Assembly (NCBI RefSeq): GCF_000178835.2
Contig: NC_015275.1
Location: forward strand, 4,650,238 to 4,714,237
DNA from: Cellulosilyticum lentocellum DSM 5427
GTDB lineage: Bacteria; Bacillota; Clostridia; Lachnospirales; Cellulosilyticaceae
DNA length: 64,000 nucleotides
Direction: 5' to 3'
Part shown: piece after piece, positions 36,153 through 44,046 of the stretch
How positions within the stretch are numbered: the stretch's first letter is position 1
Layout of the letters: the number at the start of each line of letters is the position of its first letter
Position numbers and translations under genes: made by a program
The notes under the pieces: generated by a model
The model's database searches: none
Seen by the model: the letters and a program-made list of their open reading frames with translations, nothing else
What the model was told of the DNA's origin: nothing

Positions 36153-36208
36153 GTGTAAAGAAATAATGCTTCTAAAATTTTTAACTGAAAATATAATTTA
36201 CTTTACAC
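36153..36208 (+). promoter_or_regulatory. glnA promoter region flanked by an inverted repeat
   Basis: TATAAT at 36192-36197 with only a poor -35 box. GTGTAAAG (36153-36160) and CTTTACAC (36201-36208) bracket it, which could be an operator pair for an activator or repressor. No GlnR-type TGTNA-N7-TNACA box is seen. Confidence 0.45.
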
Positions 36209-36279
36209 GTCCTACTAAATCACTTAAAATGTTGTTAACTATTTAGGTAAGTCGATAAAGATATAAGGAGGAATGATTT

Positions 36280-37596
36280 ATGTCTTATAATAAGCTTGGC
36301 GCTTTAAGATTTATTGAAGAAAATGATGTTAAATTTATTAGACTTCAGTTTTGTGATTTACTTGGAGAACTTAAAAATATCTCTATTACTTCGAACCAAC
36401 TTAGCAAAGCCTTCGATGAAGGTGTAGCCTTTGATGCTTCATCAATTACTGGTTTTACTCCTATTGAAGATTCAGAGTTATTTTTATTCCCTGATCCTAC
36501 TACCCTTTGTATTCTTCCTTGGCGTCCTCAACATGGTAAGGTAGCTAGATTTTTCTGCGATATAAAGACTTCTGAGGGAAAAACCTTCGAGGGAGATAGT
36601 CGCTATATACTAAAACGTATTATTGAAAAGGCAAAAGAAAAAGGCTTTGTTTTTAAAGTAGGCGCTGAATGCGAGTTCTTTTTATTTAAAACAGATGCAG
36701 AAGGAAATCCCACACTAGAAACTACTGACAAAGCTACTTATTTTGATATTGCCCCTCTAGATCAGGGTGAAAATACGAGGCGTGAAATCTGCTTAACACT
36801 TGAACAAATGGGATTTGAAATTGAGTCTTCTCATCATGAATCCGCTCTTGGTCAACATGAAATAGATTTTAAATACGATAGTGTGTTAGAATCTGCTGAT
36901 AATATATTATCCTTTAAGACTGTTGTTAAAACCATTGCTGGTCGTAACGGTCTTCATGCTACTTTCATGCCAAAACCTCTCATGAATACCAGTGGTTCAG
37001 GTATGCATATTAATATGTCACTCTTTAAAAATGGCGAAAATATTTTTACAAGTAAACAAAATGGTTCTCTTCCTATTATTGCCGAACAATTTATAGCTGG
37101 TATTTTAACACATATTAAAGAAATGACTGCCATTAGTAACCCTATTGTCAACTCCTACAAACGTATTGCTTCTGGCTTTGAAGCTCCTAGACATATTGCT
37201 TGGTCTTATAAAAATCGTTCTTGCTTAATTCGTGTGCCTGCTACCATGCATGGTCACAATCGTATCGAACTCCGTAGCCCTGATTCTATGTGTAATCCAT
37301 ACCTTACTCTAGCGCTTATGTTAGCTGCTGGCTTAGAGGGTATTGATAAACAATTGGTACTTCCTCCTGCTCTTACAGAAAACGCTTATGAAATGTCTCC
37401 ATCAGAACTTTTATGTAAAGAAATTAATTTATTACCAGCTAATTTAAATGATGCTCTATTATGCATGAAACAAAGTGAATTTGTTAAAAACATACTGGGT
37501 GAACATCTCTTTGATAGTTACTTAGCAGAAAAGACTAAAGAATGGAATGACTACAATCAGACCGTACATCAGTGGGAAATTCAAAACTATCTTTAG
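36280..37596 (+). CDS. glnA: Glutamine synthetase type I
   Basis: Classical glutamine synthetase of 438 residues (start behind ATAAGGAGGAATGATTT). Conserved segments: FCDLLGELKN, GFTPIEDSELFLFPDP, the metal-site GAECEFFLF, HHESALGQHEIDF, SGSGMHINMS and NRIELRSPDSMCNPYLTLA. The length is the short GSI-alpha type, without the adenylylation insert. It heads a run of four plus-strand genes (glnA, ANTAR regulator, dapF, dapL). A second, type III, enzyme lies 12 kb away on the other strand. Confidence 0.96.
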   Translation: MSYNKLGALRFIEENDVKFIRLQFCDLLGELKNISITSNQLSKAFDEGVAFDASSITGFTPIEDSELFLFPDPTTLCILPWRPQHGKVARFFCDIKTSEGKTFEGDSRYILKRIIEKAKEKGFVFKVGAECEFFLFKTDAEGNPTLETTDKATYFDIAPLDQGENTRREICLTLEQMGFEIESSHHESALGQHEIDFKYDSVLESADNILSFKTVVKTIAGRNGLHATFMPKPLMNTSGSGMHINMSLFKNGENIFTSKQNGSLPIIAEQFIAGILTHIKEMTAISNPIVNSYKRIASGFEAPRHIAWSYKNRSCLIRVPATMHGHNRIELRSPDSMCNPYLTLALMLAAGLEGIDKQLVLPPALTENAYEMSPSELLCKEINLLPANLNDALLCMKQSEFVKNILGEHLFDSYLAEKTKEWNDYNQTVHQWEIQNYL

Positions 37597-37637
37597 GAAA
37601 AGAGGCATTGTGAAACTATTGTAAAGGAGCTGGAACC

Positions 37638-38207
37638 GTGGAAAAGGTCTTAATTATTTCGACCCAAAAAGAGTCTTCAGATACCTTATTCGATATTATC
37701 AAACCTCTTGATTTTTCTAGTTATGACTACGCTGCTTCCGGTGGTGAAGCAAGAAGAAAGTTTGATTATATGGATTTTGACCTCACTATTATTAATACTC
37801 CTTTAAGCGATGAATTTGGTACAGATCTTGCTTTAGATATAGCTGAAAAATCTTTATCTGCCATTCTTTTACTAGTTAAATCAGACATCAAGGAGCAAGT
37901 ACAAGATAAAGTTTCTGTTACAGGTGCATTTGTAGTAGGAAAGCCTATTAATCGCCAAGTCTTATTGCAAACAATACCGTTTGTATTAAATTCAAAACAA
38001 ATCATTGCTACTTTACGTGAACAAAACCAAGCACTTAAACGTAAGGTGGATGATGTAAAAGTCATTGAACGTGCCAAGTTTTGTCTTATCAAATACCTAG
38101 GTCTAGATGAAAAACAAGCTCACAGGTATATACAAAAACAAGCTATGGACATGCGTATTGCACCGCGTGCAGTGGCAGATAATATTCTTAAAACGTATGA
38201 AATATAA
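37638..38207 (+). CDS. ANTAR-domain RNA-binding regulator with pseudo-receiver
   Basis: A 189-residue protein starting at GTG behind AAAGGAG. The N-terminal 120 residues have a receiver fold pattern, but the usual phosphorylated aspartate after strand 3 is Asn (DLTIINTPLSDEFG), so phosphorylation is unlikely. A coiled helix leads to the C-terminal ANTAR domain (LGLDEKQAHRYIQKQAMDMR). ANTAR proteins bind paired RNA hairpins and prevent termination; in Clostridia such a gene often follows glnA and controls nitrogen genes. It is 41 bp after glnA and 17 bp before dapF. Its RNA targets here were not found. Confidence 0.88.
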   Translation: MEKVLIISTQKESSDTLFDIIKPLDFSSYDYAASGGEARRKFDYMDFDLTIINTPLSDEFGTDLALDIAEKSLSAILLLVKSDIKEQVQDKVSVTGAFVVGKPINRQVLLQTIPFVLNSKQIIATLREQNQALKRKVDDVKVIERAKFCLIKYLGLDEKQAHRYIQKQAMDMRIAPRAVADNILKTYEI

Positions 38208-38224
38208 TGTAGGGATGTGAAGAC

Positions 38225-39076
38225 ATGAAAATTAATTTTACTAAAATGCATGGCATAGGCAATGACTATGTTTATGTAGATGGTTTCAAACAAACACTAA
38301 AAGATCCCAATGCATTTTCTGAATTTATTAGTGACCGCCATTTTGGCATAGGTTCAGATGGATTAGTAATCATTCTACCTTCTGAAATAGCTGATTTTAG
38401 AATGCGTATGTTTAATGCAGATGGCTCAGAAGGTAAAATGTGTGGCAATGCTACTAGATGTATTGGCAAATTTGTATATGAAACAGGTTATACTGATAAA
38501 AAAAATATTTCTCTCGAAACTTTAAGTGGTATTAAATATCTTACACTTACAGTCGAAGATGGAAAGGTGGTTTATGTAGAGGTTGATATGGGAAAAGCTA
38601 TTCTGAGTCCACAAGATATTCCTGTTATCTCAGATCAAGAAACCTTTATTAATACACCTATCTCTATTGATAATGAAATTTATTATGGTACTTGTGTTTC
38701 AATGGGGAACCCTCATGTAGTAGTTTACTGCGAAGATGTAGACCTATTATCTTTAGAAAGTATTGGACCCAAATTTGAATTTAATCCACTCTTTCCTGAA
38801 AGAATAAACACAGAGTTTGTGCAAATAATAGATGATAGCACTGTTAAAATGCGTGTTTGGGAAAGAGGTTCTGGAGAAACTTGGGCTTGTGGAACAGGCG
38901 CATGTGCTGTTGCTGTAAGCTGTGTTTTAAATGGCTACTGCAAAATCAATGAAGAAATTACTGTTAAGTTACGTGGAGGTGACTTAAAAATCACCTATAA
39001 AGAAGATGGTACTGTCTTAATGAAAGGACCTGCTACTAAGGTCTTTGATGGTACTATAGAATACGAGGAGGCTTAA
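38225..39076 (+). CDS. dapF: Diaminopimelate epimerase
   Basis: Converts LL- to meso-diaminopimelate for lysine and peptidoglycan. The 283 residues begin [20 protein letters not shown] and include both catalytic cysteines in [12 protein letters not shown] and [12 protein letters not shown]. It ends one base before the dapL start, so translation is coupled. Both follow the glnA-ANTAR pair without a terminator. Confidence 0.97.
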   Translation: MKINFTKMHGIGNDYVYVDGFKQTLKDPNAFSEFISDRHFGIGSDGLVIILPSEIADFRMRMFNADGSEGKMCGNATRCIGKFVYETGYTDKKNISLETLSGIKYLTLTVEDGKVVYVEVDMGKAILSPQDIPVISDQETFINTPISIDNEIYYGTCVSMGNPHVVVYCEDVDLLSLESIGPKFEFNPLFPERINTEFVQIIDDSTVKMRVWERGSGETWACGTGACAVAVSCVLNGYCKINEEITVKLRGGDLKITYKEDGTVLMKGPATKVFDGTIEYEEA

Positions 39077-39077
39077 A

Positions 39078-40286
39078 ATGGCATTTATTAATGATCAATA
39101 TTTAGAATTACAAGATAGCTACTTATTCTCTACTATTGCAAAAAAGGTAAATGAATACGTAGCAGCTCACCCTGATAAAAAAATTATTCGCATGGGTATA
39201 GGCGACGTTACTCGCCCTTTAGTTCCAGCTGTACTTAAAGCAATGCATGATGCAGTTGATGAAATGGGCCAAAAAGAGACTTTTAAAGGATATGGACCTG
39301 AACAAGGTTATAGTTTTCTTCATGATGCTGTTCAGTCCTACTATAAAAGTCACGGTGTAGATTTATCATCAGATGAGATATTTATTAGTGATGGTGCTAA
39401 AAGTGATGTTGGTAACATTACAGATATTTTTGGAAATGAGAATATTGTTATGATTCCAGATCCTGTATATCCTGTATATGTAGATACAAATATTATGGCT
39501 GGAAGAGATATTGTTTATTTAGATTCTAATGCTATAAATAACTTTTGCCCTATGCCACCAACTGATGATGAAATCGCCCCAGATCTTATCTACTTATGTT
39601 CACCAAATAACCCAACTGGATCTGTCTATAATAAAGAACAATTAACAGCTTGGGTTAACTATGCTAATGAAAATAGTGCTGTTATCCTGTATGATGCTGC
39701 TTATGAATGTTTCATTAATGATGCTTCTCTTCCAAAAAGCATCTATGAAATCCAAGGTGCTAAAGAATGTGCTATTGAATTCTGCAGTTTATCTAAAACA
39801 GCTGGTTTTACAGGTACACGTTGTGGTTATACAATCGTACCTAAAGCACTTACTGCCTTTTCCGTTGATGGTGATGCTGTAAGCTTAAATAAGCTTTGGC
39901 TTAGAAGGCAAACAACTAAATTCAATGGTGTACCTTATATTATTCAAAAAGGTGCTGCTGCTGTCTTTACTGAAGAGGGTCAAAAACAAATTAAAGAAAA
40001 CATTGATTACTATATGAAAAATGCACGCACTATTGCTGCTACTATGGATGAATGTGGAATCACTTATTATGGTGGTGATAATTCTCCATATATTTGGCTC
40101 GAGTGTCCAAATAATATGAAGTCATGGGATTTCTTTGATTACCTCTTGAATGAGATTGCTGTAGTTGGAACACCTGGTGCTGGTTTTGGTTCTAATGGTG
40201 AAGGTTACTTCCGCTTAACAGCATTTGGTGATGCTGATAATACAGTAGAAGCTATGGAAAGATTTAAAACCCTATATAAAAAATAA
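39078..40286 (+). CDS. dapL: LL-diaminopimelate aminotransferase
   Basis: PLP enzyme that makes LL-diaminopimelate directly from tetrahydrodipicolinate, bypassing the acylated intermediates. The 402 residues start MAFINDQYLELQDSYLF; the PLP lysine is in SLSKTAGFTGTR, with IYLCSPNNPTGS and the dapL-type GAKSDVGNI segment. Its product is the substrate of DapF encoded just before it, and asd of the same window supplies the earlier precursor. Confidence 0.96.
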   Translation: MAFINDQYLELQDSYLFSTIAKKVNEYVAAHPDKKIIRMGIGDVTRPLVPAVLKAMHDAVDEMGQKETFKGYGPEQGYSFLHDAVQSYYKSHGVDLSSDEIFISDGAKSDVGNITDIFGNENIVMIPDPVYPVYVDTNIMAGRDIVYLDSNAINNFCPMPPTDDEIAPDLIYLCSPNNPTGSVYNKEQLTAWVNYANENSAVILYDAAYECFINDASLPKSIYEIQGAKECAIEFCSLSKTAGFTGTRCGYTIVPKALTAFSVDGDAVSLNKLWLRRQTTKFNGVPYIIQKGAAAVFTEEGQKQIKENIDYYMKNARTIAATMDECGITYYGGDNSPYIWLECPNNMKSWDFFDYLLNEIAVVGTPGAGFGSNGEGYFRLTAFGDADNTVEAMERFKTLYKK

Positions 40287-40297
40287 TTATTGATAAC

Positions 40298-40343
40298 AAA
40301 AAAGTGATATCCTTGCTATTTGCTTAGGATATCACTTTTTTAG
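40298..40343. terminator. Terminator after dapL
   Basis: AAAAAAGTGATATCC and GGATATCACTTTTTT pair around a loop between converging genes. Confidence 0.88.
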
Positions 40344-40366
40344 ATATTTAATCTTTATTATTCTAT

Positions 40367-40576
40367 TTAGTTCGTGAAGAAATCTAAGATATTCCATCCA
40401 TCTGAAGTCTGTGCTTTATAAAGCTCTGTATATCCACATTTTGTACAACTTATGGTAACAAACTTTTTATTTTGTACATCAAATATTTTTGCAAAGTTAC
40501 CACCTGTAGCTTGGAACTGATCACTTTCATACGTGCTACATTGACATTTAGGACAGCTATATTCTCTTTTTTCCAC
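40367..40576 (-). CDS. Zinc-ribbon protein, 69 residues
   Basis: Small soluble protein with two CxxC knuckles, CPKCQC near the N-terminus and CTKCGY near residue 45, forming a zinc ribbon. The remainder (GGNFAKIFDVQNKKFVTI, SDGWNILDFFTN) matches a widespread family of small putative nucleic-acid-binding zinc ribbons. ATG follows GGAGGAAATAAGG-like sequence. Function unknown. It lies downstream of the ABC operon in the same direction. Confidence 0.75.
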   Translation of the reverse strand: MEKREYSCPKCQCSTYESDQFQATGGNFAKIFDVQNKKFVTISCTKCGYTELYKAQTSDGWNILDFFTN

Positions 40577-40635
40577 CTTATTTCCTCCTCGTATCTATTT
40601 CTAGTTTTATATGAGTATTTTATCTATATTATACC

Positions 40636-41400
40636 TTATTCTAGATTTAAATGCTTACTTACTATATAATTAGTTCCCATAAATAATGCTACATCTAATA
40701 CCAGTATTCCACTCATAACAACCATTAAAGTTGTCGTACTAGACATAGTTGCAAATGGTATGAAATTCCCAATTAGCCCGGTTATTAATTGTAATACACT
40801 ATTAAGAATAAAAAATGCTATAAAAGAAATGATTCCTCTGTACCTTGAAAATATAGGCAATTGTCCTGTCGCTAATGCTAAATAAATCATTAATATGCCT
40901 TCTATATAAGAAAGTATCCCTATTACCGGAATAGCAACTAATACTAATGCTACTTGCCCTTTAAACTCTGTTTGTATTCCTTTCATTAGATCATTCCATA
41001 ACTCAGGCCATGCATTTATAAATTCTCTAAATACTTGATAGTCACCCATTAATATAACAAATGTCATTCCTCCTACAATTCCACTTGAAATTCCCCAAAT
41101 AACAGTTGTTATAAGCTTAGAAAAAATTAATTGATTAGGCCCTACAGGTAAAGTAAACATTAAGTACCCTTCATCACCTAATAAATTTCTATTAAATCTT
41201 TGTATTGTCACCATAAGTGTTAATACACCAAGAGCCACAAACAAGCCTACTAGTATTGCAGTCGTTAACCCAAATCCTAAATTTATATTTCCCATTCTAA
41301 ATAGACGATTCCCTAAAGCTACTAGTATTAATGCACCATAAATAGGTAAAAATGTTCTCGAAGTAGCTTTAAGTTCATACTTTAATAATTTTCCTAGCAT
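40636..41400 (-). CDS. ABC-2 type transporter permease
   Basis: A 254-residue membrane protein with about six hydrophobic helices (for example LPIYGALILVALGNRLF, AILVGLFVALGVLTLMV, VVMSGILVLDVALFM). A short motif DEGYLMFTLPVGPNQLIFSK follows the second helix, as in ABC-2 permeases of YtrCD type. It overlaps the ATPase gene by seven bases, so they form one transporter. The substrate is unknown; systems with YtrA-type regulators often respond to wall-active peptides. Confidence 0.82.
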   Translation of the reverse strand: MLGKLLKYELKATSRTFLPIYGALILVALGNRLFRMGNINLGFGLTTAILVGLFVALGVLTLMVTIQRFNRNLLGDEGYLMFTLPVGPNQLIFSKLITTVIWGISSGIVGGMTFVILMGDYQVFREFINAWPELWNDLMKGIQTEFKGQVALVLVAIPVIGILSYIEGILMIYLALATGQLPIFSRYRGIISFIAFFILNSVLQLITGLIGNFIPFATMSSTTTLMVVMSGILVLDVALFMGTNYIVSKHLNLE

Positions 41401-42092
41401 ACAAATACCTCCCTAAAGAGGGCATCAATTGACTTACCTTTTTCCTCTCTAATCTCATCTACATTACCTTGTAGTACTACTTCGCCTTTTGATAAGAATA
41501 TAACCTCATCACAAATATTTTCTATCTCTTGAATTAAATGAGTCGCGATTAAAATAGAACTTGTATCAGAGTAGTTTTTAATAATGGTTTTAATAATATA
41601 ATCTCTAGCAGCTGGGTCAACGCCACCAATAGGTTCATCCAAAATATAAAGCTCTGCTTTCCTTGACATGACTAAAATAAGTTGTACTTTTTCTTTAGTT
41701 CCTTTAGACATTGTTTTTAACTTAGCTTTTAAATCAATATTTAATTTATCAAACATATCTAGTGCTCGATTCATATCAAAATCATTATAAAAATCACTAA
41801 AGAAATTTAATAAATCTTCTACAGTCATCCAATTGTTAAGATAAGTTCTCTCTGGTAAGTATGCAACTATCTTTTTAGTTTCAATCCCAGGTTTATACCC
41901 ATTAATAGTTACCATTCCTGATGTAGGTTCTAGTAATCCATTAATTAACTTGATCATTGTACTTTTACCGCTACCATTTGGCCCAAGTAACCCCACTATT
42001 TTACCAGATGGTACGGTAATATTAATGCTCTTAAGAGCTTCTTTATGAGCATATTGTTTACTCACTTTCTCTAACTTTAAAAGCTCACTCAT
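41394..42092 (-). CDS. ABC transporter ATP-binding protein (YtrB-like)
   Basis: A 232-residue ATPase. Walker A is GLLGPNGSGKST, the signature is the degenerate MSKGTKEK often seen in YtrB-type ATPases, Walker B is LYILDEP, and the H-loop is ATHL. It is preceded by the (interrupted) GntR regulator gene and followed with overlap by the permease gene. Confidence 0.9.
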   Translation of the reverse strand: MSELLKLEKVSKQYAHKEALKSINITVPSGKIVGLLGPNGSGKSTMIKLINGLLEPTSGMVTINGYKPGIETKKIVAYLPERTYLNNWMTVEDLLNFFSDFYNDFDMNRALDMFDKLNIDLKAKLKTMSKGTKEKVQLILVMSRKAELYILDEPIGGVDPAARDYIIKTIIKNYSDTSSILIATHLIQEIENICDEVIFLSKGEVVLQGNVDEIREEKGKSIDALFREVFVC

Positions 42093-42592
42093 TTAACTGC
42101 CTCCTTTAATTCTTTTTATGCAAAGCCCCTACTTATAAATCTTATACATATTGTGTCTGTTTTTCTTCTTGTGCTTTTAAGTCTTCTTCAATTAATTTCA
42201 AAAGCTCTTCCTTTGTATAGCCTAATTGTAGTAATGCTACTGTTACTTCTTTAATTTTAGTGGTTGCATATTGATTTCTCATGACTTTTATTAATTCCAT
42301 ATCCTGTGTCACAAAACGCCCACTTGTCCTTTGACTATACACTAATTGTTCTCTTTCTAATTCTGCCAACGCTCTTTGCATGGTGTTAGGATTAACTCCT
42401 GCCTCCTCTGCTAAGTCCCTTACAGAATCAAGTTTACTACCTGCTGCTAGCTGCCCTGATATAACTCTTAGTTTTAATTCTTCTACTAATTGTATATAAA
42501 TATAGATAAACCATTTTAAATACTGTTATATGTTTGTATGATTTCTGTTATTTTTCATATCCTAAGTAAAAAAGGATTAGGAGATGACATTT

Positions 42593-43138
42593 ATGAGCAG
42601 AACAACTTCCGTAACAGCTGAACTTCATGGATACTCGTTAGAAGAACTAAAAAAATTAAGAAGATCTTATTCTACAGAGATAGGTAGGAATGTTCTTACG
42701 ACAGTTGTTATGCTTATAGAAGGCAATTCAGTTAAACAAATTGCAGATTTTCTTGCAGTACGTTTAATTACTGTTTATACCTATATAAATCGTTGGAATG
42801 AGCTTGGTATTTCTTCTTTAGAAGACTATAGAGGTAGAACCCCTTCTAATTGCAAAATGACAGCTGAAATGGAACATGATCTTTTAGAAGTGGTTCAGCA
42901 TAATATCCCTAATGATTTTGAGTTTCTAGGCAATGTTTGGACTGCCAAGCTTTTATCAGATTATCTTAATCAAAACTACGGGATAAGGCTATGCCCACAA
43001 TGTATTAGAGATACACTTCATAAAAACAACTATAGCTTCAAACGAGCTCAAAAAAGACCAAGTAAAGGTGTAAAATCTGAGCAAGAATCGTTTAAAAAAA
43101 ATGATAGAAACTACGAGTACTGTAGAAAACGATTCTGA
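42593..43138 (+). CDS. IS630-family transposase, N-terminal frame
   Basis: DNA-binding half of the transposase, starting MSRTTSVTAELHG behind TAGGAG (a further ATG nine bases upstream abuts the ribosome site). It has a helix-turn-helix (SVKQIADFLAVRLITVYTYINRW) and a second one (LSDYLNQNYGIRLCPQCIRDTL), as in the family. It runs out of frame just after a run of eight adenines at 43094-43101, where the second frame begins. Confidence 0.88.
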   Translation: MSRTTSVTAELHGYSLEELKKLRRSYSTEIGRNVLTTVVMLIEGNSVKQIADFLAVRLITVYTYINRWNELGISSLEDYRGRTPSNCKMTAEMEHDLLEVVQHNIPNDFEFLGNVWTAKLLSDYLNQNYGIRLCPQCIRDTLHKNNYSFKRAQKRPSKGVKSEQESFKKNDRNYEYCRKRF

Positions 43139-43688
43139 TAGTGTTTTGTATGTTATGGACGAAACTGCCCTAAGAACAGAATCTGATAACAGGAGAACTT
43201 GGAGTCCAGTTGGGGTGTCCCCTATCTTAGAAAGCAATGGTTCTCATCAAGGGGTTAATATTATTGGTGCAACAGAAATAACCAAAAACTTTGATACAAT
43301 AGCCGATATATATGATGCAGCACATACTATCAAAGGTAAAGAAATAAAAGAATTTTTAAGTGAACTATTAGAACGTAATCTTGGAAAGAAGGTGTATGTT
43401 GTTTTAGATAATGCTAAAACACATAATAATCATGAGATTCAAGAGTTCTGGAGTCAAAATACTAATAGGTTAGTACTTATTAATACCCCCGTTTATTCAC
43501 CACAACTTAATCCACAAGAAAACATTTGGAACTTGCTTAAGAATAAAGTGTATACAGTAGGTGCTAAAGAGAGTACTGATGCACTCTTTGAAGAAGTTAA
43601 TCATCTATATAATCAATTCAATGATGATAAAGGGCTAATTAAAAACATCGTTAATCCCAGAAATTACTACTTCAAGTCCAGAATATAA
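43101..43688 (+). CDS. IS630-family transposase, catalytic frame
   Basis: DDE half of the transposase: VMDETALRTE with the first Asp, VVLDNAKTHNN with the second, and SPQLNPQENIWNLLK with the final Glu. The frame is +1 relative to the first part; the A8 run at the overlap could allow slippage to join them, or the element has a simple frameshift mutation. No separate ribosome site is seen for ATG at 43101. Confidence 0.88.
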   Translation: MIETTSTVENDSDSVLYVMDETALRTESDNRRTWSPVGVSPILESNGSHQGVNIIGATEITKNFDTIADIYDAAHTIKGKEIKEFLSELLERNLGKKVYVVLDNAKTHNNHEIQEFWSQNTNRLVLINTPVYSPQLNPQENIWNLLKNKVYTVGAKESTDALFEEVNHLYNQFNDDKGLIKNIVNPRNYYFKSRI

Positions 43689-43805
43689 GTAGGTATTTTA
43701 GTCCTACTTATTTCCTGAAATATTACAACATTATTTAGTTTTATAAATGGTTTATCTATAGGTTTGCTATTATCAAAGTCCCATGGCATTGTGTTACCTC
43801 CTTAC

Positions 43806-43854
43806 TGTATTAATTACTTAATACAATAATATGACTCCTGTTCTAAATTGTCAA
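43806..43854 (-). promoter_or_regulatory. Promoter and candidate operator of the split repressor operon
   Basis: TTGACA (complement 43849-43854), 17 bp, TATTAT (complement 43826-43831). Immediately downstream is the palindrome TGTATTAA-GTAA-TTAATACA (43806-43825), well placed for autorepression by a YtrA-type GntR protein. Confidence 0.78.
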
Positions 43855-43989
43855 CACTTTCTTATTTTATTTTGAACTTATATTAATATCGTTATAATAT
43901 GCTTCTAATAGTTCTCCTCTAATATAAATAAAATCATATGCCCTCCAATTTCATATAAATATAAGATTAACTCAATATTTAAATCCAAA

Positions 43990-44036
43990 AATAAAATCAA
44001 GGGACTATGAATTTTATCATAATCCCTTGATTCTAC
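43990..44036 (-). terminator. Terminator after the AGCS symporter gene
   Basis: AATCAAGGGA and TCCCTTGATT, extended inward with one mismatch, form a long stem followed by TTTTATTTTT on the minus strand. The 43855-43989 stretch holds no gene. Confidence 0.8.
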
Positions 44037-44046
44037 TTTTAGCTCT

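Larger units (their letters stand above)
42503..43758 (+). mobile_element. IS630-family insertion sequence, 1256 bp
   Basis: The ends TAGATAAACCATTT are inverted repeats (42503-42516 and 43745-43758), flanked by the TA target duplication typical of IS630/Tc1-mariner elements (42501-42502 and 43759-43760). It carries a transposase in two overlapping frames on the plus strand, opposite to the interrupted repressor gene. Confidence 0.92.
42142..43789 (-). pseudogene. GntR/YtrA-family repressor gene split by an IS630-family element
   Basis: The 5' piece (43789-43759) encodes MPWDFDNSKPI behind AGGAGGTAACACA. The 3' piece (42500-42142) encodes the rest, including the winged helix KLDSVRDLAEEAGVNPNT and MQRALAELEREQLVYSQRTS. 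Removing 42501-43758 restores one uninterrupted frame of 129 codons with KPIYIQLVEELK across the join, the usual YtrA-type N-terminus. The visible 79-codon open frame from ATG at 42381 would lack most of the DNA-binding domain. The regulator is therefore probably inactive, and the ABC genes downstream are cut off from their native promoter. Confidence 0.93.

Noticed and set aside
36044..36279. GlnR-type nitrogen operator upstream of glnA
   Set aside because: No TGTNA-N7-TNACA match was found on either strand.
42142..42381. Intact small 79-residue regulator gene starting at 42381
   Set aside because: The frame continues upstream to the IS junction with GntR sequence, so this is the 3' part of a broken gene.
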